A DNA stretch of 8,998 nucleotides, taken from contig JAQDCK010000029.1 in NCBI GenBank assembly GCA_027681045.1, forward strand, positions 1 through 8,998, given 5' to 3'. Position 1 is the stretch's first letter. The number at the start of each line of letters is the position of its first letter. Both the position numbers and the translations under genes were made by a program. Below, one piece after another: positions 1-5,226 of this stretch. Source of the stretch: Lactobacillaceae bacterium AF64-9pH9TA. Lineage in GTDB: Bacteria > Bacillota > Bacilli > Lactobacillales > Lactobacillaceae. Under the pieces are notes generated by a model. That model was not told the origin of the DNA and made no database searches. It was given only the letters and a program-made list of their open reading frames with translations.

Positions 1-20
1 CACACTGCGAAACTTTGTTC

Positions 21-56
21 AGTTTTCAAAGTACCAACTTGCGTCAACTGACGCAA
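21..56 (-). promoter_or_regulatory. rRNA operon leader: boxB-like hairpin followed by boxA
   Basis: Read on the minus strand, a 7-bp stem (TTGCGTC / GACGCAA, positions 56-50 with 45-39, 4-base loop) is followed 3 bases later by GGTACTTTGAAAACT (35-21). The latter closely matches the Gram-positive rRNA boxA, TGTTCTTTGAAAACT. Hairpin plus boxA is the layout of an rRNA antitermination (nut-like) site, which loads Nus factors so that RNA polymerase reads through the non-translated rRNA genes. The leader continues off the left edge, so the 16S gene itself is not in the window. The boxA call is strong; calling the hairpin boxB rests on its position only. Confidence 0.8.
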
Positions 57-64
57 CGTTTTAT

Positions 65-93
65 ATCTTACTCGCTTGTCGACTTCTTGTCAA
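65..93 (-). promoter_or_regulatory. rRNA operon promoter P2
   Basis: On the minus strand TTGACA (93-88) is followed after exactly 17 bases by TAAGAT (70-65). The start point would fall near position 58, directly before the boxB-like hairpin and boxA. A perfect -35 box just upstream of boxA is typical of the proximal promoter of a Gram-positive rrn operon. No experimental start is known. Confidence 0.8.
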
Positions 94-124
94 CAAGCTT
101 TTGATATTTTCTTTTTCGTGTCTC

Positions 125-145
125 CGGCGAATTCCTTCTTCGCCG
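125..145 (-). other. Hairpin between the two rrn promoters
   Basis: CGGCGAA (125-131) and TTCGCCG (139-145) form a perfect 7-bp stem with a 7-base loop. It lies between rrn P1 and P2, so it would be transcribed only from P1. It is not followed by a T-run on either strand, so it does not look like a terminator. It could be an extra antitermination or leader-processing element; the role is not known. Confidence 0.5.
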
Positions 146-159
146 CGACAACAAATATT

Positions 160-187
160 AGTATACTCGTTATTTTTGAAAGGTCAA
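160..187 (-). promoter_or_regulatory. rRNA operon promoter P1
   Basis: On the minus strand TTGACC (187-182) and TATACT (165-160) are separated by 16 bases. It lies 94 bases upstream of P2 in the same orientation, giving the tandem promoter layout common for rRNA operons. The flanking sequence upstream of the -35 has a short A-tract that could act as an UP element, but this is weak. Confidence 0.7.
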
Positions 188-373
188 ATCTGCTTTTTCA
201 TTCGTTTTATCATGGGTACAGCCGGTAGAGTTGTAATAAGTACTGCTTGATATAGTTTTGCCTTTGTTTTCTCTTACGGGGAAAAATCTTTTTCTTTGCG
301 AAGAATAGTTCGGATTATCGCGATTTTACCGGGAGAAAAAAGGTAAAACTTTTTCTTTTTTTGCTTTAAACAA
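188..373. other. Intergenic stretch without a recognisable gene
   Basis: Between rrn P1 and the transporter terminator I see no gene on either strand. The only structure is a weak stem, TTTTACC (324-330) with GGTAAAA (342-348) around an 11-base loop. On the plus strand it is followed by a T-rich tract (349-363), so it could act as a poor plus-strand terminator, although no plus-strand gene leads into it. The region otherwise separates the transporter operon from the rRNA promoters. Confidence 0.5.
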
Positions 374-404
374 GAAAAAACACTAGAGTGAAGCACTCTA
401 GTGT
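374..404 (-). terminator. Rho-independent terminator of the reductase-transporter operon
   Basis: An 11-bp perfect stem (ACACTAGAGTG, 380-390, with CACTCTAGTGT, 394-404) closes a 3-base loop and is followed on the minus strand by TTTTTTCTTG. It lies 19 bases beyond the stop codon of the transporter gene. It should insulate the downstream rRNA promoters from this operon. Confidence 0.93.
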
Positions 405-422
405 CAGCAAACTCTTCATTTT

Positions 423-1838
423 TTACCAATATCCAATGCACTTGGTCCACAGCAAACCGCCGCCCAGCCAAATAACATTGAAAATCACACCGATGATCGC
501 ACTCAGCTTCCACCAGTCCTTGTTTGAAACATAGCCCGTATCGGACAGCATAGCTGCCGGGCCAGCTGAGTAAGTCGAAGTCGACAGGAAGATCGACCCG
601 CAAAAGGCCAGCATCAAGGCTGCCATAAGCTTTGGCACGCCCGCGCCTAAAGCAATTGAAAGAAAGCCAGCATACAAGGCTGAAATCTGCGTCGCAATGC
701 TTGGGAAAATGTAGTGCAAGTAGAAGTAAACCAAGAACAAGATAACCAAAACCCAAATCCAGTTCATCCCTTGAAGCAATGCCCCAAGCTCCTTTGAGAA
801 CCAAGGGAAGAAGCCCAGGTCCATCAGTTTTTTCGACATCAGCATGATGATCGACAGCCAAGTCAAGATATTCCAGGCAAAGGATTCATTTAATAGATCT
901 TTAGCTGTGATTACCCCAGTCAAAAGCAGGATGACTACCGCGATAAAGCTTGTCTCCGTCGCGTCAACCCCGATCTTCGTGCCAAAAAGCCATAAGCCAA
1001 TTGCCAGGATAAAAACTCCGGTCATGATCTTTTCAGCCGCGGTCATCTTGCCGATCTCAGTCAGCTTTTTGTCGGCCCAAGCCTTAGCATTAGGCGTTTC
1101 CTTGATTTCCGGCGGATAGATCTTGTACAAGACAAAGGGAATAACCAAAACTGACAAAATTCCCGGCACGCTAGCGGCTAAGAACCACTGCATCCAGCTG
1201 ATCGTAATTCCTTGCGTCTTAGCCAGACCCAGCGCGATCATGTTCCCAGCCAAGCCAGTCAGGAAAAGACCACTGGTCGCGTTGTTGACTTCGTATTCAT
1301 TGAAGACCAGGTAGGAACCGATTTTCCTTTCTGTCCCATCCTTAGGATCAGAGCCCATTTCCCGGGCTAAATTATCGATAATTGGATACATGATCCCATT
1401 AACCCGGGCGTTGTTTGACGGAATTCCGATTGCCAGAATTGCTTCAACAACTGACAAGGCATAAGCCAGGCCCAGTGTCTTTTTGCCAAAAGCTCTGACA
1501 AAAAGATATGCGATCCGCTTGCCCAAGCCGGACTTGATAAAACCAGCAGCCATAAACATGCACATGGCCACCATCCAGGCCGTTGAATTGCCAAAACCGG
1601 CAATAACCTCATCCATTTTCAGCAAGCCCAGAACAACCGCGATTGTTGCTCCAGTCAGGGTTGTGGCCATCATCGGCATTGGCTTGGTCACGCAACTGGC
1701 AATTGTCGCCACAAAGATCGCGAACATCTGCCAGGCACTGTTGCTGATTGCGGCTGACTTAAAAGGTGTCAAGAGCCAGAGGGCAAGGCCTAGGAACAAG
1801 GGAATAATCCAATTTTTCCACTTTATTTGATTCACCAT
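423..1838 (-). CDS. DASS-family (CitT/TtdT-like) carboxylate transporter
   Basis: The product is a 471-residue, very hydrophobic polytopic membrane protein of usual length for the divalent anion:sodium symporter family (SLC13/DASS). These proteins move di- and tricarboxylates; the CitT/TtdT branch exchanges substrate for succinate. Family signatures are visible: P140-SNNARVNG with YPII (151-154) corresponds to the first SNT motif of CitT, FLTGLAGN (192-199) to its FLTGLAPN, and a second half-motif STSTYSAGPA (419-428) is followed by GYV..KDWWKL (435-445). Deviations are Thr to Asn at residue 143 (SNN, not SNT), acidic residues E181 and E183 in a stretch that is apolar in CitT, and Gln384 where CitT and TtdT have His. 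A GGAGG ribosome binding site (1848-1844) lies 5 bases before the ATG, and the gene starts 11 bases after the reductase stop, so the two are cotranscribed. I infer that it imports the reductase's substrate, perhaps in exchange for the reduced product. The substrate is unknown. Confidence 0.9.
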   Translation of the reverse strand: MVNQIKWKNWIIPLFLGLALWLLTPFKSAAISNSAWQMFAIFVATIASCVTKPMPMMATTLTGATIAVVLGLLKMDEVIAGFGNSTAWMVAMCMFMAAGFIKSGLGKRIAYLFVRAFGKKTLGLAYALSVVEAILAIGIPSNNARVNGIMYPIIDNLAREMGSDPKDGTERKIGSYLVFNEYEVNNATSGLFLTGLAGNMIALGLAKTQGITISWMQWFLAASVPGILSVLVIPFVLYKIYPPEIKETPNAKAWADKKLTEIGKMTAAEKIMTGVFILAIGLWLFGTKIGVDATETSFIAVVILLLTGVITAKDLLNESFAWNILTWLSIIMLMSKKLMDLGFFPWFSKELGALLQGMNWIWVLVILFLVYFYLHYIFPSIATQISALYAGFLSIALGAGVPKLMAALMLAFCGSIFLSTSTYSAGPAAMLSDTGYVSNKDWWKLSAIIGVIFNVIWLGGGLLWTKCIGYW

Positions 1839-1849
1839 GGCCGCCTCCG

Positions 1850-3667
1850 TTACTTAGCCTGCTTGATAGCTTTATTTACGGCTTCTTCCAAGGCCCGGGT
1901 GGTAGTTGAAGCACCCGAAACGGCGTCAATTTCCGTTGAATTTGCCGCTACGATTTTAGCTGGCAATTCCTTAATAGCCACGGCCCCGATGCCTTCCGTT
2001 TCATGGCTTTCCAAAACTTCAACGTTTTCAATCTTTTCGTCCTTGTAAGTCACGCGGACCACGATCTTGCCACCGATGCCGGCTTCCGTTGCACCTAAGT
2101 ACTGGTTTTCACCGAGTTCAATATTGTCCATCCGTTCGCCGTCTGCCAGGTCGTTGACTGCAGGAAGCGGATTGGTCAAAGCAACTGCTTGGGCATCCGC
2201 CTTGACCTTAGCCGCGTTTGTCCCGGAGATCTTGCCGAAGATCAAGCATTCAGCCAGGTTGCCGCCGCCTTGGTAACGGTTGGCGCAAATGCCGCCTAAT
2301 TCACCTGCTCCATACAAGTGCGGAATTGCCTGGTCATTGGCGTCAAGGATTTCGCCCTTTTCGTTTCTTTGCGGACCACCTTGCGTGTTCAAAACGGCTG
2401 GAGCCAGCTTGATGGCGTATAAATCACCAGCCCCAAGCGCCTCCATTCCTTCCGGCTCTCTGCCAAATTCAGCATCCCTGCCCTTTTCAGCAAAGGAGTT
2501 GAAGCTCTTGATCGTTTCTGCCAGCTTGTCTGCCGGCACGCCCATTTTTTCTGCCAGTTCCTGGCTTGAAGCCGCGGAAATGGTCTTGTCCAAAAACTTC
2601 GGGTAACGCAGCTGGCCAGTCTTTTCCTTTTCTTCCACAAAGCGGTCATATTGCTTTTGGTCAAAGACCAGCCAGGCATTGTCATAGGCATGAGGCATCA
2701 AGTAGTCACCATGTTCGTAAATGTGGCCGTGCCGGAACTTAGCGTCTTCCTTCATAAAACGGGTCCCGTCATCAGCGATGGCAAAAATTGAACCGTTGTA
2801 AAGCAGTTTCCAGTGGCCGATCTGCCGGCCCCGTTCACCATCCTCTTCTTGGAAAGTGTAGCTTGGCACCACACCTAATGATTCATAGTTAGACATGTGC
2901 CAGAGCTTAGCGCCAACTTCTTCAGCCATCGTGATCCCATCACCGCGGTTGTAAAGAGTACCAAATGGCGTCAATTTGGTAATGTGCAGGTAATTCTGCT
3001 GCATGACCGGATTGTTTTCAAAGCCACCTGTTGCCAATACAAGCCCGTTTTTAGCATGGATGTAGTAGTCCTTGTGGTTGCGGGTAACTACTGCCCCGAC
3101 AACAGCGCCGGTTTCAGGGTCTTGCAGCAAGTGACTGGCCCGGGAGTTCAGCCAGACGTCGATTTGGTCCTTGCGGTCCAAGACAGTCTTCCGGATCGTC
3201 TTCCAAAATTCCGCGTCAAAGTCGCGGTTGTGGACCAAGGCAAAGTCAAAAGCTTCAGAGCCATCATATTCTGGATATTCAGCCATGTGTTCTTTTTCAT
3301 CCAGGATGTCGCCTGGCTTAACATCACGGGACCAAACGAAAGCATCAATGCCAAAATGTTCCTTGAACATGTCAGTCATGTGGTAGATCCCATCGGTGTA
3401 AACATCCATCATCTTCTCTGGAATTTGGAAAGGAGCGGCCAAGCGCTTAAAGTACTTGTTGATCTTCGCGTAGTCCGTTGCCATGGCCACGTGCTGGGCT
3501 GAGTAACGGGTATTGCCCCCTTCATGGCCAAATGGCGCAGCGTCAACTAATAAGACATGAGCACCTGCATCAGCCGCAAACCGGGCCGCATTGCCGCCGG
3601 CACCACCGAAACCTAAAACCAGGACGTCATAATCTGCATTCCACTTTGTATTTTTAGTCACGTACAT
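1850..3667 (-). CDS. FAD-dependent C=C reductase with C-terminal FMN-binding domain (fumarate-reductase-like)
   Basis: The product is a 605-residue soluble flavoprotein with no signal peptide or membrane segment. Residues about 12-490 form an FAD_binding_2/fumarate reductase flavoprotein domain: dinucleotide fold GFGGAGG (19-25), VD at 41-42, ATGG (212-215), GTRFMKE (301-307), LYGAGE (451-456) and ANRYQGGGN (462-470). Residues about 522-602 form an FMN_bind domain ending in DAVSGASTTT (581-590), which resembles the ApbE flavinylation motif with Ser587 at the usually threonine position. Compared with Shewanella flavocytochrome c3 as I recall it, Arg544 (here R465) is present and an Arg near Arg402 (R312) may be. 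The fumarate-binding histidines are not: the HPT region reads SLGVVPS (263-269), and HHTMGG reads LNTQGG (426-431). Fumarate is therefore doubtful. Relatives in lactobacilli include hydroxycinnamate and vinylphenol reductases. An AAGG ribosome binding site lies 8 bases before the ATG. The electron donor domain is not apparent. Confidence 0.88.
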   Translation of the reverse strand: MYVTKNTKWNADYDVLVLGFGGAGGNAARFAADAGAHVLLVDAAPFGHEGGNTRYSAQHVAMATDYAKINKYFKRLAAPFQIPEKMMDVYTDGIYHMTDMFKEHFGIDAFVWSRDVKPGDILDEKEHMAEYPEYDGSEAFDFALVHNRDFDAEFWKTIRKTVLDRKDQIDVWLNSRASHLLQDPETGAVVGAVVTRNHKDYYIHAKNGLVLATGGFENNPVMQQNYLHITKLTPFGTLYNRGDGITMAEEVGAKLWHMSNYESLGVVPSYTFQEEDGERGRQIGHWKLLYNGSIFAIADDGTRFMKEDAKFRHGHIYEHGDYLMPHAYDNAWLVFDQKQYDRFVEEKEKTGQLRYPKFLDKTISAASSQELAEKMGVPADKLAETIKSFNSFAEKGRDAEFGREPEGMEALGAGDLYAIKLAPAVLNTQGGPQRNEKGEILDANDQAIPHLYGAGELGGICANRYQGGGNLAECLIFGKISGTNAAKVKADAQAVALTNPLPAVNDLADGERMDNIELGENQYLGATEAGIGGKIVVRVTYKDEKIENVEVLESHETEGIGAVAIKELPAKIVAANSTEIDAVSGASTTTRALEEAVNKAIKQAK

Positions 3668-3720
3668 TCTTCTTACCTTACTCTCTTTGATAAATTATTT
3701 TTCTATTTCAGAACAAGCAT

Positions 3721-3749
3721 TTTATAGCAAAGATATTTCTACTTGGCAA
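3721..3749 (-). promoter_or_regulatory. Promoter of the reductase-transporter operon
   Basis: On the minus strand TTGCCA (3749-3744) is followed after 17 bases by TATAAA (3726-3721), with TGC directly before the -10 (an extended -10). The start would be near 3714, leaving a 5' leader of about 47 bases before the ATG at 3667. No other candidate in the intergenic region is as good on this strand. Confidence 0.75.
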
Positions 3750-3756
3750 TATTTTT

Positions 3757-3770
3757 TGCAAGCGCTTTAT
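3757..3770. promoter_or_regulatory. cre-like (CcpA) site upstream of the reductase promoter
   Basis: TGCAAGCGCTTTAT matches 11 of 14 positions of the catabolite-responsive element TGWAARCGYTWWCA in either orientation, with the AAGCGCTT core intact. It ends 7 bases upstream of the reductase -35 box, around -50 from the predicted start. In Bacillota, CcpA sites upstream of -35 more often activate, while sites over or beyond the promoter repress. Carbon-source control of the module is an inference. Confidence 0.5.
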
Positions 3771-3877
3771 TCACAAACAACCAGTGGGATCCTTGCTATA
3801 AGTGGCTTAGCAGCTCGTGAAACAGAATAAATATTTTTTTGATTTTTGGCAAAAAAGTGTTTAAAATAAACATAATC

Positions 3878-3902
3878 GATTTAACGATAAATCTGATTTA
3901 TC
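3878..3902. promoter_or_regulatory. Palindromic operator cluster, probable LysR-type regulator site
   Basis: Three half-sites sit in 25 bases: GATTTA (3878-3883), TAAATC (3888-3893) and GATTTA (3895-3900). The last two form a perfect inverted repeat, GATAAATC-T-GATTTATC (3886-3902). It lies 52 bases upstream of the lysR start and about 180 bases upstream of the reductase start point. That position fits autoregulation of lysR better than direct contact at the reductase promoter, unless DNA looping is used. A possible lysR promoter just before it is TTGGCA (3846-3851), 19 bases, CATAAT (3871-3876); this is tentative. Confidence 0.5.
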
Positions 3903-3954
3903 AATAAACTAGTACGTTAGAGCTGTATTTTACGATAAGCGAAAGGACTTTTAT

Positions 3955-4842
3955 ATGGAATTCAGAGATCTGCGTTATTTTATCGACTTGGTGGAAAGCG
4001 AAAGCTATCATGCCACTGCTCAAAAGAATCAGGTCACCCAGCCAGCCATCAGCGCCATGGTCAAAAGGCTGGAAGAAGAATGCGGGGTCCAGCTGGTCTT
4101 TAAAAAGTCCAGCCGGACTCCCCTGGTCATCACTCCGGCGGGACAAGTCTTATATAAAAGAGCCAAGAAATTAGTCAAAGAGGAAAATTCAATTAAGATC
4201 GAAGTCAAACGGGCCAACGCCAATAACTTCCGCTTAGGCTATTCAGAACTGGCCGGCAAGGCCTGGCTGGCATCAGTGATCACTCACTTAAACCAAGGCC
4301 GGATGCTGGCAAATATCGAAACTAAAGAAGAAAATTCCCACCTGCTTGAGCAGCATCTGCGGGAGGGCCGCTTTGACGTAATCGTCTTCTCCAGATTAGG
4401 CGATGAGCCCTTACCAGGAATCAAGACTACCCCCTTGCAGCGCTATCAATATGTTTTGGTAGTTGCTGAAGACAGTCCCCTGGCCCAGCTGGATGAAATC
4501 CGCATTGCTCAGATCAAAGACACGCCCTTGATCATGCGGCACAAGCGCTTTTTATCAAGAACATCCCTTGACCGGCTCTTTGCTAAGACTGGTTTTCAAC
4601 CAACCAAAAAGCTGATCGTCGACAATATTGACGCTACCTTGCAATTAGTTCGGCAAGGAATGGGTGTCAGCTACTTGATGGATATTGCCGTGGAGAACGT
4701 TCCCGGCGTCAAAGCCATCCCCTTGGTGCCAAGCCAACGAAGCTACTGCTACTCCAGCTTGGGGATCCGCGAGAATTTCATTCCAAATGAGGTTCAAAAG
4801 CAGTATCTGGAGATCTTGAAGGAGCACCAGGACCTTAATTAA
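3955..4842 (+). CDS. LysR-type transcriptional regulator
   Basis: The product has 295 residues, the usual LysR length. The N-terminal winged helix-turn-helix is clear: MEFRDLRYFIDLVES, then HATAQKNQVTQPAISAMVKR (19-38), LEEECGVQLVFKKS and TPAGQVLY (60-67). Residues about 90-290 fit the periplasmic-binding-protein-like effector domain. It is transcribed divergently from the reductase-transporter operon across a 287-base region with a palindromic operator cluster, the classic layout for a LysR regulator of the adjacent operon. I infer that its ligand is the transported or reduced acid. A ribosome binding site AAAGGA (3942-3947) lies 7 bases before the ATG. A terminator follows the stop codon after 8 bases. 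The effector cannot be read from the sequence. Confidence 0.93.
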   Translation: MEFRDLRYFIDLVESESYHATAQKNQVTQPAISAMVKRLEEECGVQLVFKKSSRTPLVITPAGQVLYKRAKKLVKEENSIKIEVKRANANNFRLGYSELAGKAWLASVITHLNQGRMLANIETKEENSHLLEQHLREGRFDVIVFSRLGDEPLPGIKTTPLQRYQYVLVVAEDSPLAQLDEIRIAQIKDTPLIMRHKRFLSRTSLDRLFAKTGFQPTKKLIVDNIDATLQLVRQGMGVSYLMDIAVENVPGVKAIPLVPSQRSYCYSSLGIRENFIPNEVQKQYLEILKEHQDLN

Positions 4843-4850
4843 ACAAAAAT

Positions 4851-4877
4851 AAAAAGCTGACTTGGTCAGCTTTTTTT
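4851..4877. terminator. Bidirectional rho-independent terminator
   Basis: AGCTGAC (4855-4861), loop TTG, GTCAGCT (4865-4871) are flanked by an A-run on the left and a T-run (4871-4877) on the right. On the plus strand it ends lysR. On the minus strand the same stem is followed by TTTTTATTTTTG and would stop transcripts arriving from the ribH side, so it works both ways. Confidence 0.9.
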
Positions 4878-4884
4878 AACAGGA

Positions 4885-4922
4885 AAAGGGCACCGCGTCT
4901 CAACACTAACGCGAAGCCCTTT
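4885..4922 (-). terminator. Two-part hairpin, possible terminator of the orphan transcript
   Basis: AAAGGGC (4885-4891) pairs with GCCCTTT (4916-4922), and inside it CGCGT (4894-4898) pairs with ACGCG (4909-4913), with 2-base mismatches between the stems. On the minus strand it ends in GCCCTTTTCC, so the T-run is short and partly within the stem. It may be a weak first terminator, with the stronger one at 4851-4877 as backup, or an RNA structural element. Confidence 0.45.
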
Positions 4923-5081
4923 ATGCCAATAATATTCAATTTTATTACAAACTGCCTGGCAAGTCGTCATTCTTGATCGGCCCAGTCGCTGTGCACAAAC
5001 AGAACACCCTTGCGCGGAAGGCTTTCCCGCTAAATCGCGACTGCTGCCTTAGCCTTGGCCTTGCCGACAGCAAACTGACAA

Positions 5082-5142
5082 ATACGCCCTTTTAGGAGGC
5101 TCATTCATCAACCATCTTTTCTGTCATTCGCATACGCCCTTT
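5082..5142. repeat. Direct repeat ATACGCCCTTT, two copies 50 bases apart
   Basis: ATACGCCCTTT occurs at 5082-5092 and 5132-5142, with a start-to-start distance of exactly 50 bases. A related GCCCTTT is at 4916-4922. On the minus strand the copies read AAAGGGCGTAT and resemble ribosome binding sites ahead of very short frames (for example an ATG at 5133-5131 that opens only 10 codons). Function unknown. Confidence 0.5.
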
Positions 5143-5187
5143 CCATAAGGTTCGATACGATATTCGAAAGTACTTTCTCTACTTAGG

Positions 5188-5216
5188 ATAATAGCACAAA
5201 AGTTAAGCGCTTGCAA
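5188..5216 (-). promoter_or_regulatory. Minus-strand promoter just downstream of ribH, overlapped by a cre-like site
   Basis: TTGCAA (5216-5211) is followed after exactly 17 bases by TATTAT (5193-5188), with TGC directly before the -10. The start would be near 5181. A cre-like sequence, GTTAAGCGCTTGCA (5202-5215, 11 of 14 matches), covers most of the -35 box and part of the spacer, a position expected to give CcpA repression. The promoter lies 10 bases past the ribH stop and points away from ribH toward a region without a recognised gene. Confidence 0.6.
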
Positions 5217-5226
5217 GTTATGGAGC

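Larger units (their letters stand above)
4851..5181 (-). ncRNA. Candidate orphan small transcript between ribH and lysR
   Basis: This stretch of over 300 bases has no convincing protein gene. It starts just after a well-formed minus-strand promoter (5188-5216) and ends at two hairpins (4885-4922 and 4851-4877), so a transcript of about 260-330 bases is predicted. Contents include a 12-bp palindrome GAAAGTACTTTC near the 5' end (5166-5177), two direct copies of AAAGGGCGTAT, three AAGGC units in a row (about 5052-5068), and an imperfect GC-rich hairpin near 5021-5040. A frame of 48 sense codons without stops (4948-5091, stop 4945-4947) has coding-like codons but no ATG. I compared it by eye with RNase P RNA, tmRNA, SRP RNA and 6S RNA and saw none of their conserved cores. 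It may instead be a long 3' UTR of the rib operon or a decayed gene. Confidence 0.45.

Noticed and set aside
274..861. 195-codon minus-strand open frame over the end of the transporter gene and the spacer
   Set aside because: It overlaps the well-supported transporter in another frame, runs through its terminator, and shows no family motif.
2897..3502. 201-codon plus-strand frame antisense to the reductase
   Set aside because: It mirrors the codon bias of the reductase gene, has no ribosome binding site and no recognisable domain.
4884..5094. Miniature transposable element bounded by AAAAGGGC inverted repeats
   Set aside because: The inverted ends match for only 8 bases and no target duplication is visible.
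4851..5181. Known housekeeping RNA (RNase P, tmRNA, SRP, 6S) in the ribH-lysR gap
   Set aside because: The AAGGC-rich part recalls SRP RNA, but none of the conserved core motifs of these RNAs is present.
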